A program made the translations under genes and the position numbers. Positions 8,378 through 17,290 of a DNA stretch of 41,787 nucleotides are shown piece by piece. The stretch spans positions 1-41,787 of the forward strand of contig JAFIGD010000045.1 of the NCBI GenBank assembly GCA_020831625.1. Reading direction: 5' to 3'. Origin of the DNA: Verrucomicrobiota bacterium. Its GTDB lineage: Bacteria; Verrucomicrobiota; Kiritimatiellia; SS1-B-03-39; UBA6053. Within the stretch, counting starts at the first letter, position 1. The number at the start of each line of letters is the position of its first letter. The notes below the pieces were generated by a model. The model saw only the letters and a list, made by a program, of their open reading frames with translations. It was not told where the DNA came from and did no database searches.

Positions 8378-10378
8378 TTAGAGAAGAAACAGGCGGAGGG
8401 TCTGGTAGACGACGAAGGAGGCGAGGTAGGCGAGGGTGCTCATGTAGCCAAGCTGGAGGAGGGGCCATTTCCAGGAGCCTGTTTCGGATTTGGTGATCAC
8501 CTGGGTGGGGAGGCACTGCATGGCAAGGATGTAGAAGACGAGCAGGCTCCAGGAGGCGGGGCGGGTGAAGACGGGACTGCCGTCGGGATGCCGGGCCTGC
8601 CGGAGGGTGTCGACCAGCAGCAGGTTGTCCTCTTCGCCCTCCTCCCCGAGTCCGTAGACGATGGAGAGGGTGGAGACGATGACTTCGCGGGCGGCGAAGG
8701 AGGAGAGAATGCCGAGGCCGATGCGGCCGTCGAAACCGAGGGGGCGGACGAGGGGTTCGATGCCGCGGGCCATGTGTCCGGCGAAGGAGTGTTCAAGGGC
8801 GTGGCGGGCCTCTTCGCGGTCGGCTTGTCCGAGCAGCCCGTCGGGGGATTCGGCCTGTTCGGCCTGCGCGCGGAGTTCCCGGGCGGTTTCAGGGGGCTCG
8901 CTTTTGGGATAGGTGGAGAGAACCCAGAGGGCGATGGAAATGAGGAGAATGATGGTTCCGGCCTGTTTGAGGAAGGTGCGTCCTTTTTCGCAGGCGTGGA
9001 GGAGGGCGTTGGTTATGCCGGGGGACTTGTAGGCGGGGAGTTCGAGCAGGAGGGGTTTGCTTTCGCCGGGAAGGATGGTTTTTTTGATGAGAAAGGCGCT
9101 GCCGAGGGCGGCGGCGATGCCGAGGGCGTAGGCCCCGGTGAAGGCGAGGGCGGCGAGCAGCGGCTGATTGGGAAAGAGGATGCGGATGAGGATGACGTAC
9201 ACCGGAATACGGGCGGCGCAGCTCATGAGCGGGAGCACAAGAATGGTGGCGAGGCGGTCGCGCGCGTTTTCGATCACCCGGGTGGACATGATCGCGGGAA
9301 TGGCGCAGGCGTGGCCGGAGATCATGGGGACAAACGCGGTGCCGGGCAGGCCGACTTTGCGCATGAGGCGGTCCATCACAAACGCGGCGCGGGACAGGTA
9401 GCCGGTGTCTTCGAGGAGCGCGAGAAAGAAAAAGAGGATCAGGATTTGCGGGAGGAAGACGACGACGTTGCCGACCCCGGTGAGGATGCCGTCGGAGATG
9501 AGGGAGCCGAAATCATTGTCGGGGAGGATGCCGGCGGCGGCTTCGGCGATGCGGGCGAAGAGGCCCTCGATGAGCGCCATGGGAATTTCCGCGACCGTGA
9601 AAATCAGGGCGAACAGAAGGGTCATCACCCCGAGAAACGCGAAAACACCCCAAAGCGGATGGGTGAGGATTTCGTCCAGCCGGTCGGTGGAGCGGGGGCG
9701 GGCGACATGGTGTTTGCGGACCACTTCGGCGGCGAGCTGTTCGCTCCAGGTGAAGCGGCGGCTGAAGGGACAGCTTGAGCATCCTGCGCCGCAGAGCGCG
9801 GCTTGCTCGGGTTTGCGGGGGAGGGGGAGACCCTCGAATTCTTTTTGCCTCCACTGCGCAAGCTGATCGCGGAGGAGATCCAGGCCTTGATTTTCAGGAA
9901 TGTTGAGCGGAATGACCGGACAGTTCAGGCGTTCGGAAAGGAGGTCGAGATCGATGCGGATGCCCGCGTCCCGGGCGACATCGAGCATGGTGACCGCGAG
10001 GATCATGGGTTTTTCGCATTCCGCGAGTTGGCTGACGAGGAAGAGGTTGCGGTCCAGGTTCGAGGCGTCGACCACGGCGATGATCGCCCCGGCATGGGGG
10101 AAGTCGGGGTTTCGGCCGGTCAGGACTTCGGCGGCGACGGCCTCCTCCGGCGTGGCGGCCTTGAGACTGTAGATGCCGGGAAGGTCGAGGAGTTCGACGC
10201 CGTCGGTTTCCGGTCCCCGACTGCCGTTCTTTTTACCGGGAAGGCGGAGGCTGCCGGATTTCCATTCGACAGTGGTGCCGTGGAAGTTTCCGGTCCGCAT
10301 GCGCAGGCCGGTGAGGGCGTTGAAAAGGGTGGTTTTGCCGGCGTTGGGATTTCCGGCGAGGAGGATGCGCGGAATCAT
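8378..10378 (-). CDS. feoB: ferrous iron transporter FeoB
   Basis: The product is 666 residues and transports Fe(II) across the inner membrane. The N-terminal G domain has G1 GNPNAGKT (residues 9-16), G3 DLPG (65-68) and a G4-like TMLD near 130. About ten hydrophobic segments follow, with Gate-type sequences such as SGHACAIPAIMSTRVIENARDR and SSFAAREVIVSTLSIVYG. The linker carries a cysteine cluster CGAGCSSC near residue 196. The ATG overlaps the feoA stop as ATGA, so the two are translationally coupled. No feoC is seen. Confidence 0.96.
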   Translation of the reverse strand: MIPRILLAGNPNAGKTTLFNALTGLRMRTGNFHGTTVEWKSGSLRLPGKKNGSRGPETDGVELLDLPGIYSLKAATPEEAVAAEVLTGRNPDFPHAGAIIAVVDASNLDRNLFLVSQLAECEKPMILAVTMLDVARDAGIRIDLDLLSERLNCPVIPLNIPENQGLDLLRDQLAQWRQKEFEGLPLPRKPEQAALCGAGCSSCPFSRRFTWSEQLAAEVVRKHHVARPRSTDRLDEILTHPLWGVFAFLGVMTLLFALIFTVAEIPMALIEGLFARIAEAAAGILPDNDFGSLISDGILTGVGNVVVFLPQILILFFFLALLEDTGYLSRAAFVMDRLMRKVGLPGTAFVPMISGHACAIPAIMSTRVIENARDRLATILVLPLMSCAARIPVYVILIRILFPNQPLLAALAFTGAYALGIAAALGSAFLIKKTILPGESKPLLLELPAYKSPGITNALLHACEKGRTFLKQAGTIILLISIALWVLSTYPKSEPPETARELRAQAEQAESPDGLLGQADREEARHALEHSFAGHMARGIEPLVRPLGFDGRIGLGILSSFAAREVIVSTLSIVYGLGEEGEEDNLLLVDTLRQARHPDGSPVFTRPASWSLLVFYILAMQCLPTQVITKSETGSWKWPLLQLGYMSTLAYLASFVVYQTLRLFLL

Positions 10379-10644
10379 TCGGCGGCCTCCCAGCAGCGGG
10401 GGGCGCGGGAACAGGGTTCGACCATCACATGTTCGGCCATGCGGGCGGAGAGCCCGATCCGGGAACCGAAGACCCGGATGATTAAGGGATCGCCGGTCTT
10501 GATCACTTCTACCCGGCGGCCGATGCAGACGCCCATGGATTGGAGGCGGGACAGCTCGTCAACATTCTGAACTTCGGAAATGAGCCCGCAGGATCCTTTG
10601 GAAAGACGGGGGAGTGGTATAGTGTTGCATCCTTTCAGATTCAT
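10375..10644 (-). CDS. feoA: FeoA family protein
   Basis: The product is 89 residues, a single SH3-like FeoA domain: SRLQSMGVCIGRRVEVIKTG, then DPLIIRVFGSRIGLSARMA and HVMVEP at the end. FeoA is a small cytosolic partner of FeoB. The start at 10644 was chosen because the FeoA domain begins there; the open frame runs much further upstream only as a shadow of the opposite strand. CAGG lies about eight bases before the ATG. A palindrome 19 bases upstream (10664-10681) is a likely operator. Confidence 0.92.
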   Translation of the reverse strand: MNLKGCNTIPLPRLSKGSCGLISEVQNVDELSRLQSMGVCIGRRVEVIKTGDPLIIRVFGSRIGLSARMAEHVMVEPCSRAPRCWEAAE

Positions 10645-10663
10645 AGGACATGCCTGTATACGG

Positions 10664-10681
10664 TTTGATTTGCATATCAAA
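10664..10681. promoter_or_regulatory. near-perfect palindrome upstream of feoAB (candidate operator)
   Basis: TTTGATTTGCATATCAAA matches its reverse complement at 16 of 18 positions: half sites TTTGAT and ATCAAA around a TGCA core. It lies 19 bases before the feoA start, in the feoA/pfkB divergent region. The half sites resemble the FNR half site TTGAT, but the gap is six bases rather than four. Iron- or redox-responsive control of feoAB is inferred. Confidence 0.55.
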
Positions 10682-10800
10682 CAAAAAGTGGAGGGAATAA
10701 GCGGTTTGAAGGGATGAGACCCGGTGGCGGGAGGAATGGAGTATTGGAAGAATGGATAAAGTTTCTTGACGGAGCGGGGATGGGTGGCGATGGTGATTTG

Positions 10801-11733
10801 ATGAATTCGATGTTGCCAATTTTGTGTTTTGGACCGACACCCGCGTTGCAGCGGGGGCTTCGGTTTGCGGCGTGGGACGCGCCGGGGGATGTGGTGCGGA
10901 CGCGGGAGGTGGACTGGTCGGTCGGGGGCAAGGCGACGAATGCGGCGCGGGCGGTGTTGCGGGGTGGCGGGTCGGCGACGCTGTTGGGGCCTGCGGGGGG
11001 AATGAACGGGGAGCGGATGACGGCGTTGTTGCGGGAGGAGGGGATGGAGGCGGTCTGGGTGGCGGTGGAGGCGGAAACGCGGATTTGTCAGACCCTGCAA
11101 ACCTCGGAGGGGCGGCGGATTCGGGAACTGGTGGAGGATGCCCCGCCGCTGAGCCTCGGTGAGTGGGGTGAACTGTTTGCCAAGGCGGAGCAGGCGCTGC
11201 CGTTTCATGCGGGGCTGCTGCTGTGCGGCAGTCTGCCTTTGGAGGCTCCGAAAGAAGTCTATGCCACGCTGGTGGAACTGGCCAAAGCGGCGGGCCGGAA
11301 CGTGGTGTTGGATGTCAAAGGCGCGCCTCTGCGGGCGGCTTTGGAGAAGGGCCCGGATTTGGTGAAGATCAACCGGGATGAACTGCGGGAGACGACAGAG
11401 ACGGAGGATGTGGCGGAGGGGATGAGGTTGCTGCTGAAGATGGGGGCTGGGGCGGTGATGATCACCGACGGACCGCTTCAGGCCTATGTGGCCAAAGGGA
11501 AGAAGATTTGGCGGTACGAGCTGCCGGAGATTGAGCCGGTGAATCCCATCGGCGGCGGGGACACGGTCACGGGCATGACGGCGCTGAGCTGGCTGGGCGG
11601 GGCGTCGATTGAAGACGCGGCCCGGCTGGGGCTGGGCGCGGGAACGGCGCAGACGCTGCATCCGCGTCCGGCGGAATTCGAGTTGGAAGAGGCGCGGGGC
11701 TTTGCCGCGCGGATTAAACGATGCGTGGAATGA
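10801..11733 (+). CDS. PfkB-family hexose kinase (1-phosphofructokinase-like)
   Basis: The product is about 310 residues. Near the N-terminus ILCFGPTPALQ takes the place of the VTLNPAID-type start of 1-phosphofructokinases, then VDWSVGGKATNAARAV for sugar binding, and NPIGGGDTVTGM for the anion hole and catalytic Asp (canonical GAGD is GGGD here). Fructose-1-phosphate or tagatose-6-phosphate are the usual substrates of this branch; the actual one is unknown. The family start fits ATG 10801 or 10810. An ATG at 10780 has GGAG five bases upstream and is also possible. No partner PTS gene is present. Confidence 0.85.
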   Translation: MNSMLPILCFGPTPALQRGLRFAAWDAPGDVVRTREVDWSVGGKATNAARAVLRGGGSATLLGPAGGMNGERMTALLREEGMEAVWVAVEAETRICQTLQTSEGRRIRELVEDAPPLSLGEWGELFAKAEQALPFHAGLLLCGSLPLEAPKEVYATLVELAKAAGRNVVLDVKGAPLRAALEKGPDLVKINRDELRETTETEDVAEGMRLLLKMGAGAVMITDGPLQAYVAKGKKIWRYELPEIEPVNPIGGGDTVTGMTALSWLGGASIEDAARLGLGAGTAQTLHPRPAEFELEEARGFAARIKRCVE

Positions 11734-11738
11734 GTGCA

Positions 11739-11876
11739 ACCACGGATGAACACGGATGGACACGAATGCTGAGAGGCAGGGGGGGAGAGACCACGGATAA
11801 AAGACCGCGGATGCTGAGAGGCAGGGGGGTGAGAGACCACGGATAAAAGACCGCGGATGCTGAGAGGTAGAGAAAG
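11739..11876. repeat. 46-bp tandem repeat, about 2.7 copies
   Basis: The unit contains ACCACGGATAAAAGACCGCG and ends in GATGCTGAGAGGCAGGGG. Two clear units start at 11789 and 11835 (period 46), and a diverged one (ACGGATGAACACGGATGGAC) starts at about 11739. The copies fill the gene-free stretch 11734-12063 after the kinase. The rest of that stretch holds a GCGGC-TTC-GCCGC hairpin at 11911-11923 and the argD promoter. Confidence 0.85.
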
Positions 11877-11974
11877 CGGAAGCTTCGTTGCACTCGCTAC
11901 ACGCACCAAAGCGGCTTCGCCGCGCATATCCTCCGCATTCGTCATTTCTCCACCTTACTTTCAGGGGCGGGGAA

Positions 11975-12003
11975 TTGACAGTGGGGGTTCCTTTATCTAT
12001 AGT
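11975..12003 (+). promoter_or_regulatory. sigma70-type promoter of the amino-acid operon
   Basis: TTGACA (11975-11980), a 17-base spacer, and TATAGT (11998-12003). The -35 is a perfect consensus, the -10 matches five of six, and the spacing is ideal. Transcription would start near 12010, about 54 bases before the argD ATG. It is the only strong promoter seen ahead of the run argD to tyrA·cmk. Confidence 0.75.
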
Positions 12004-12063
12004 CGGCGTTTCTGTCCTTTTTTCCTGAATGCCCCTCCGAACGCTTTCCCTGAATGCCCCGCC

Positions 12064-13320
12064 ATGAGTGAATCTGAAGAATCCAAACCGACTCCGCCGG
12101 TGAAGCGGTCTTTATCCGAGCAGCTCGCGTATCTGCACGGGGAGTTTCACGCGCCGAATTATGCCCCTTCGCTGAGTCTGGTGAAGGGGAGGGGTGCCTA
12201 TGTTTGGGATGCGAACGGAAAAAAATACCTGGATTTTGTCTCGGGGATCGCGGTGACCGCACTGGGGCATTCGCATCCGGCGATTGTCAAGGCGGTCAAG
12301 CGGCAGGCGGGCCGCCTGATGCATGTCTCCAATCTCTATTATAATGACCAGGCTCCGTTTCTGGCGAAACAGCTTTGCGAACTCGCGGGCCTGGGCGGCA
12401 AGGTGTTTTTCTGCAACTCGGGCGCGGAGGCGAACGAGGGCCTGATCAAGCTGGCGCGGAAATGGGGCTCGGAGCAGGACCGCTTTGAGGTCATTACCTT
12501 TCGGAATTCGTTCCACGGCCGGACGCTGGCGACGCTGACGGCGACCGGTCAGGAAAAGGTGCAGTACGGGTTCGCCCCGCTTCCCGAGGGCTTTAAGTAC
12601 GCGCAGTACAACGATTTGGAGTCGGTCAAAGCGCAGTTGACCCCCAAGACGGCGGCGGTGATGCTGGAGCTGGTGCAGGCGGAGGGCGGGGTGGTTCCCG
12701 CCGATCCGGAATTTGTCAAAGGACTGGCCAAGCTGTGCCGGGAGCGGAATGTGCTGCTGCTGGTGGATGAGATTCAGACCGGCGTGGGGCGGACAGGCAC
12801 GATGTTTGCCTGGCAGGGCTACGGCATCGAACCGGACGGATTTTCGCTGGCGAAAGGCCTGGGCGGGGGCTTCCCGATCGGGGCGGTAATGATGGGTCCG
12901 AAACTGAAGGATGTTTTTCAGCCGGGCTCGCACGGCACCACCTTTGGCGGTCAGCCGCTGGGCTGCGCGGCGGCGCGGGCGGTTCTCGACACCATCGCCG
13001 AGAAGGCGCTGGACACCAATGCCGAGGCGATGGGGTATATGCTCCAGTCTAAACTGAAGAAGGTGGTGGACACCTATTCTTTCGTCCGCGCGGTGCGGGG
13101 CAAGGGGCTGCTGGTGGGTCTGGTGATCGACCGGCCCGCGAAGGACCTGGAAAAGATTCTGACCCGGCGCGGGTTGCTGACGGTCTGCACCGCCGGCAAT
13201 GTGATCCGCATGCTGCCGCCGCTGACGCTCACGGCGCGTCAGGTGAAACAGGCCGTGAAAATTATTGATAAAGCCTGTCAGGAATGGCAGGCCGAACTAC
13301 TTAACCAACAAGGAAATTAA
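12064..13320 (+). CDS. argD: acetylornithine aminotransferase (class III, PLP)
   Basis: The product is 418 residues. It transfers an amino group from glutamate to N-acetylglutamate semialdehyde in arginine synthesis; ArgD enzymes often also serve succinyl-diaminopimelate synthesis. Visible motifs are [48 protein letters not shown], and [15 protein letters not shown] with the PLP lysine at K264. The start MSESEESK was preferred because the upstream frame crosses the promoter; no Shine-Dalgarno precedes it. It is first in the operon, with argG five bases behind. Confidence 0.93.
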   Translation: MSESEESKPTPPVKRSLSEQLAYLHGEFHAPNYAPSLSLVKGRGAYVWDANGKKYLDFVSGIAVTALGHSHPAIVKAVKRQAGRLMHVSNLYYNDQAPFLAKQLCELAGLGGKVFFCNSGAEANEGLIKLARKWGSEQDRFEVITFRNSFHGRTLATLTATGQEKVQYGFAPLPEGFKYAQYNDLESVKAQLTPKTAAVMLELVQAEGGVVPADPEFVKGLAKLCRERNVLLLVDEIQTGVGRTGTMFAWQGYGIEPDGFSLAKGLGGGFPIGAVMMGPKLKDVFQPGSHGTTFGGQPLGCAAARAVLDTIAEKALDTNAEAMGYMLQSKLKKVVDTYSFVRAVRGKGLLVGLVIDRPAKDLEKILTRRGLLTVCTAGNVIRMLPPLTLTARQVKQAVKIIDKACQEWQAELLNQQGN

Positions 13321-13325
13321 CGCAT

Positions 13326-14513
13326 ATGAAAATTGTTCTCGCATATTCCGGCGGTCTTGACACCTCGATTATTCTCAAGTGGCTTCAGGAAGAATATGAT
13401 GCCGAAGTGATTTGTTACGCTTCGGACGTGGGTCAGCAGGAGGAGCTGGACGGTCTGGAGGCGAAAGCACTCAAGCACGGGGCCACCCACTGCTATGTGG
13501 ACGATGTCCGGGCCGAGTTCGCCAAGGATTTTGTGTATCCGATGATCCGCGCCAATGCGGTGTATGAGTCCGGGTATCTGCTGGGCACCTCGATCGCGCG
13601 TCCGCTGATCGCCAAGCGGCTGGTGGAAATCGCCCACAAGCACGGTGCCACGCACATCGCCCACGGCGCCACCGGCAAAGGGAACGATCAGGTGCGTTTT
13701 GAACTCACCGCCTACGCGCTCGATCCGTCCATTCAGGTGATCGCCCCCTGGCGTTTCTGGAAGTTCAAATCCCGCACCGAACTGATGGAATACGCGGAGT
13801 CCCGCGGCATTGACATCCCCGTGAGTGTGAAAAAGCCCTATTCCATGGACCGCAATCTTCTGCACATTTCCTACGAGGGCGGCGTGTTGGAGGATCCCTG
13901 GCGCGCGCCGGACAAAGACATGTTCCTGCTGACTAAAGATCCGGAAGACGCGCCCGACGAGGCCGAGGAAGTTGTCATCGGCTACGAGGCCGGCAATGCG
14001 GTTTCGCTGAACGGCGAGGCGCTTTCGCCGCTGGATCTGATGCTGAAGCTCAATGTTATTGCCGGGAAGCACGGCATCGGCCGCGTGGACATTGTCGAAA
14101 ACCGCTACGTGGGCATGAAGAGCCGCGGCGTGTACGAAACCCCGGCGGGCACGATTCTCTACAAAGGCCGCGAGGCGGTGGAACAGTTGGCAATGGACCG
14201 CGAAGCGCTGCATCTGCGCGACAGTCTGGCTCCGAAATACGCGGAACTGGTGTACAACGGCTACTGGTTCGCGCCGGAGCGTCTGATGCTGCAGGCGGCG
14301 GTGGACGAGGCCACATCCGATGTCACCGGCGAAGCGCGGCTGCGTCTGTACAAAGGCAATGTGATCGTGGTCGGCCGCCGTTCGCCCAAATCGCTCTACG
14401 ACGAGCATGTGGCGACCTTTGAGAAAGACACCGTGTACGATCAGCAGGATGCGCACGGGTTTATCCGCCTGAACTCGTTGCGTCTGCGGATGCGCGCCAA
14501 CCGTCAGGGATAA
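13326..14513 (+). CDS. argG: argininosuccinate synthase
   Basis: The product is 395 residues, normal for the family. It joins citrulline and aspartate with ATP. The ATP pyrophosphatase loop [15 protein letters not shown] lies at the N-terminus, then [15 protein letters not shown]-type sequence ([14 protein letters not shown]) near 120, and [10 protein letters not shown]. The AAGGAA ribosome site lies ten bases before the ATG. It sits five bases after argD, so two arginine steps are co-transcribed. No argH lies in the window. Confidence 0.97.
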   Translation: MKIVLAYSGGLDTSIILKWLQEEYDAEVICYASDVGQQEELDGLEAKALKHGATHCYVDDVRAEFAKDFVYPMIRANAVYESGYLLGTSIARPLIAKRLVEIAHKHGATHIAHGATGKGNDQVRFELTAYALDPSIQVIAPWRFWKFKSRTELMEYAESRGIDIPVSVKKPYSMDRNLLHISYEGGVLEDPWRAPDKDMFLLTKDPEDAPDEAEEVVIGYEAGNAVSLNGEALSPLDLMLKLNVIAGKHGIGRVDIVENRYVGMKSRGVYETPAGTILYKGREAVEQLAMDREALHLRDSLAPKYAELVYNGYWFAPERLMLQAAVDEATSDVTGEARLRLYKGNVIVVGRRSPKSLYDEHVATFEKDTVYDQQDAHGFIRLNSLRLRMRANRQG

Positions 14514-14518
14514 ATCCA

Positions 14519-15394
14519 ATGTTTTCAGGAGTTTATACCGCGCTGATTACCCCGTTCACGCCGGGCGGGGAGGTGGATTACGACACGCTGGACCGATTGG
14601 TGGATCATCAGATCGCCGGCGGGGTTCAGGGGATTGTGCCGGTGGGAACCACCGGGGAATCTCCGACGCTGTCGACGCCGGAGCACATCGAGGTGATCCG
14701 CCGGGTGCATGCCCGCGCCGCCGGAAAGGTGCAGATTGTGGCGGGCACGGGTGCGAATGCAACCGCAGAGGCCCTGGAGCTGACGCAGGCCGCCAAGGAA
14801 ATCGGGTGCGACGCGACTCTTCAAGTGACCCCGTATTACAACAAACCGTCGGATGCCGGTCTGATCGCGCATTTCACGGCGGTGGCGGATGTCGGCCTGC
14901 CGGTGATGCTTTACAACGTTCCCGGACGTGCGGGCAAGGAATTATCCTTCGACGTGATCGAAGCCTGTGCGCAGCATCCCGGCATTGTCGCGGTGAAGGA
15001 GGCGGGCGGAAGTGTGGACCGGGTGTCGTCGATTTTGTCGCGTCTGCCGAACATGTGTGTGGTGTCGGGCGATGATCCGCTGACCCTGCCGATGATGTCG
15101 GTTGGGGCGAAAGGCGTGGTGAGCGTGGCCTCGAACGCGTTCCCGGAAAAGGTGGTCGCTGTGGTCGCGGCGGCGCTGGCCGGTGATTATGAAACCGCGC
15201 GCCGTTTGCATTTGGCGAATCACGCGCTGTTCCAGACGCTGCTGTGTCTGGACACCAATCCCCTGCCGATCAAAACCGCGCAGGCTCTGCTGGGGCGCTG
15301 CGCGGAACAGTTCCGGCTGCCGCTGGTGCCGCTGGACGCCGACAAACGGGCGTTTCTGGAACAGACCCTGCGGAACGCGGGAGCGTTGTCATGA
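14519..15394 (+). CDS. dapA: 4-hydroxy-tetrahydrodipicolinate synthase
   Basis: The product is 291 residues, a TIM-barrel aldolase condensing pyruvate with aspartate semialdehyde in lysine/diaminopimelate synthesis. Motifs are GTTGESPTLS near 44-53, MLYNVPGR with catalytic Tyr132, and AVKEAGG with the Schiff-base lysine K160. AGGGA lies upstream of the ATG, which follows argG by five bases. Its stop overlaps the dapB start as ATGA. Confidence 0.96.
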   Translation: MFSGVYTALITPFTPGGEVDYDTLDRLVDHQIAGGVQGIVPVGTTGESPTLSTPEHIEVIRRVHARAAGKVQIVAGTGANATAEALELTQAAKEIGCDATLQVTPYYNKPSDAGLIAHFTAVADVGLPVMLYNVPGRAGKELSFDVIEACAQHPGIVAVKEAGGSVDRVSSILSRLPNMCVVSGDDPLTLPMMSVGAKGVVSVASNAFPEKVVAVVAAALAGDYETARRLHLANHALFQTLLCLDTNPLPIKTAQALLGRCAEQFRLPLVPLDADKRAFLEQTLRNAGALS

Positions 15395-16206
15395 CCCGGG
15401 TGGTGCTGATTGGCGCCGCGGGCCGCATGGGCCGCACCCTGGCGGCGGGTTTGCTGGACGGCGCGGTGCCGGGACTGACGCTGGCGGGCGGCGTGGATGT
15501 CGGTTCCAAACCGGAACAGGGCACGGATCTCGGGATTCTCGCCGGGCGTGCGCCCTGCGGGATTTCTTTGACCCAGGATTTGCCGGCGGTGCTGGACAAA
15601 GGCGATGTGTTCATTGATTTCAGTTTTCACACCGGCATCCGCGAGCGGGTGAATCTGCTTGCCGCCGCGCACAAGGCGGTGGTCATCGGCACCACCGGTT
15701 TGAGTGAAAAAGAGCTGGCGGATGTGAAAGAGCTGGCCACGCACTGTCCGATTCTGTTCTCGGCGAACATGAGCCTGGGGGTGAATTTGCTGGCTTCGCT
15801 GGTGGAGCAGGCGGCGGCGATGCTTAAGGACAAGGGTTATGATATTGAAGTCACGGAAATGCATCACCGGCTGAAAAAAGACGCGCCCAGCGGAACCGCA
15901 TTGTTGCTCGGCGAGGCGGCGGCGAAGGGATCGGGCTGGAAACTGTCCGAGGTCCAGAAAGACGGCCGCGGCGGCATCACCGGCGAGCGTCCGGCGAAAG
16001 AAATCGGGTTTCACGCGCTGCGCGGCGGGGATGTGGTGGGGGATCACACCGTCCGCTTCGCGGGAGACGGGGAGCTGATCGATCTGTCGCACCGTGCGAC
16101 CCGGCGCGAGACCTTCGCGTTCGGCGCGCTGCGGGCGGCGGAATGGCTGGTGAATCAACGACCCTCCCGCCTGTACTCCATGAAAGACGTTCTCGGAATC
16201 AACTGA
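15391..16206 (+). CDS. dapB: 4-hydroxy-tetrahydrodipicolinate reductase
   Basis: The product is 271 residues. The NAD(P)H-binding loop VVLIGAAGRMGRTL is at the start, FIDFSFHTG follows, and the catalytic stretch EMHHRLKKDAPSGTA spans residues 156-170, with the paired histidines at 158-159 and the lysines at 162-163. The start at 15391 was chosen by the family N-terminus and the ATGA overlap with dapA; the longer open frame is not used. It carries out the step after DapA. Confidence 0.96.
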   Translation: MTRVVLIGAAGRMGRTLAAGLLDGAVPGLTLAGGVDVGSKPEQGTDLGILAGRAPCGISLTQDLPAVLDKGDVFIDFSFHTGIRERVNLLAAAHKAVVIGTTGLSEKELADVKELATHCPILFSANMSLGVNLLASLVEQAAAMLKDKGYDIEVTEMHHRLKKDAPSGTALLLGEAAAKGSGWKLSEVQKDGRGGITGERPAKEIGFHALRGGDVVGDHTVRFAGDGELIDLSHRATRRETFAFGALRAAEWLVNQRPSRLYSMKDVLGIN

Positions 16207-16218
16207 GGAAGGACCTGA

Positions 16219-17286
16219 ATGAGCCTGGAAGACTGCCGCAAAAAAATAGACAGCCTGGATCGGGAGATCGTCCGGCTTTTGAACGACCGGATCCGCACCG
16301 CGATGGAGATCGGCCGTTTGAAGCAGGAGAGCAACGCCCCGGTGTATGTGCCCGCGCGGGAGCAACAGGTGTTTGAGAAGGTGATGCGGCTGAACGAGGG
16401 TCCGATGTCGGACGCGCATGTGCGGGCGATCTATCGGGAGATCATGTCGGCGGCGATTTCGATGGAAATGGAGTCCTCGGTTGCGTTTCTGGGGCCGGAA
16501 ACGACGTACACGCACCAGGCGGCGCTGTCGAAGTTCGGTCAGAGCCTGCGCTATCTCGCCTGCGAGACCATGGAGCAGGTCTTCGACGAGGTGGAGAAGG
16601 GCAATGCGCAGTACGGGGTGGTGCCGATTGAGAACAGCATCGAGGGCGGGGTGACCCCGACGCAGGACCGCTTGACCCGCACGCCGCTGAAGGTGGTGGC
16701 GGAGATTTATCTGCCGATACATCATTGCTTGATTGTGCAGCCGGGCTGTGCGTCGCCCGCGAAAATTTACAGCAATCCGCAGGCGCTGGGGCAGTGCCGG
16801 GGCTGGCTGAGTTCGCATTTTCCCGACGCGGAGATTCTGCCGACCCGCAGCACCGCCGGTGCGGCCTCGCATGTGCTGGAGGATCCGGGCGCGGCGGCGA
16901 TCGCCTCGCGGCTGGCGGCGGAGCAGAACGGGCTGGAGGTGTTGCACGAGAACATTCAGGACATCGCCGGAAACTGTACCCGCTTCCTGGTGCTGGGCAA
17001 GACCTACGGACCGCCTTCGGGCAGGGACAAGACCTCGATTTTCTTCGGCGTGGCCCACAAAACCGGGGCGCTGTATCATGCTTTGGAGAGTTTGCAGCGC
17101 GCGGGCCTCAATTTGACCAAAATCGAGTCGCGGCCCAGCAAGCAGCGGGCCTGGGAATATACGTTTTTTGTGGATCTGGAGGGGCACGCGGACGATCCGG
17201 CCGTGAAGGCGGCACTGGACGAGCTGGCGGCGCACTGTGTGGAATTAACCATTCTGGGATCGTATCCCGTCGCGTTCAGGAGCTGA
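16219..17286 (+). CDS. pheA: bifunctional chorismate mutase / prephenate dehydratase
   Basis: The product is 355 residues in three parts. Chorismate mutase (about 1-85) has the helical pattern CRKKIDSLDREIVRLLNDR. Prephenate dehydratase (about 92-270) has AFLGPETTYTHQAAL, VVPIENSIEGGV and NCTRFLVLGK. The C-terminal ACT domain (about 275-350) has HKTGALYHALESL and the ESRPSK motif that binds phenylalanine for feedback inhibition. The AGGAAGG ribosome site is strong. The enzyme turns chorismate into phenylpyruvate. Confidence 0.96.
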   Translation: MSLEDCRKKIDSLDREIVRLLNDRIRTAMEIGRLKQESNAPVYVPAREQQVFEKVMRLNEGPMSDAHVRAIYREIMSAAISMEMESSVAFLGPETTYTHQAALSKFGQSLRYLACETMEQVFDEVEKGNAQYGVVPIENSIEGGVTPTQDRLTRTPLKVVAEIYLPIHHCLIVQPGCASPAKIYSNPQALGQCRGWLSSHFPDAEILPTRSTAGAASHVLEDPGAAAIASRLAAEQNGLEVLHENIQDIAGNCTRFLVLGKTYGPPSGRDKTSIFFGVAHKTGALYHALESLQRAGLNLTKIESRPSKQRAWEYTFFVDLEGHADDPAVKAALDELAAHCVELTILGSYPVAFRS

Positions 17287-17290
17287 TGAT

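Noticed and set aside
10664-10681. Canonical FNR box
   Set aside because: FNR needs TTGAT-N4-ATCAA; here the gap is six. Kept only as an unassigned palindrome.
10714-10800. Upstream extension of the PfkB kinase from ATG 10714
   Set aside because: The added residues (RPGGGRNGVLEEWIK) do not fit the family, whose fold starts at ILCFGPTPALQ; the extension probably lies in the leader.
11857-12063. Upstream extension of argD
   Set aside because: It would translate across the -35/-10 promoter and adds no family sequence.
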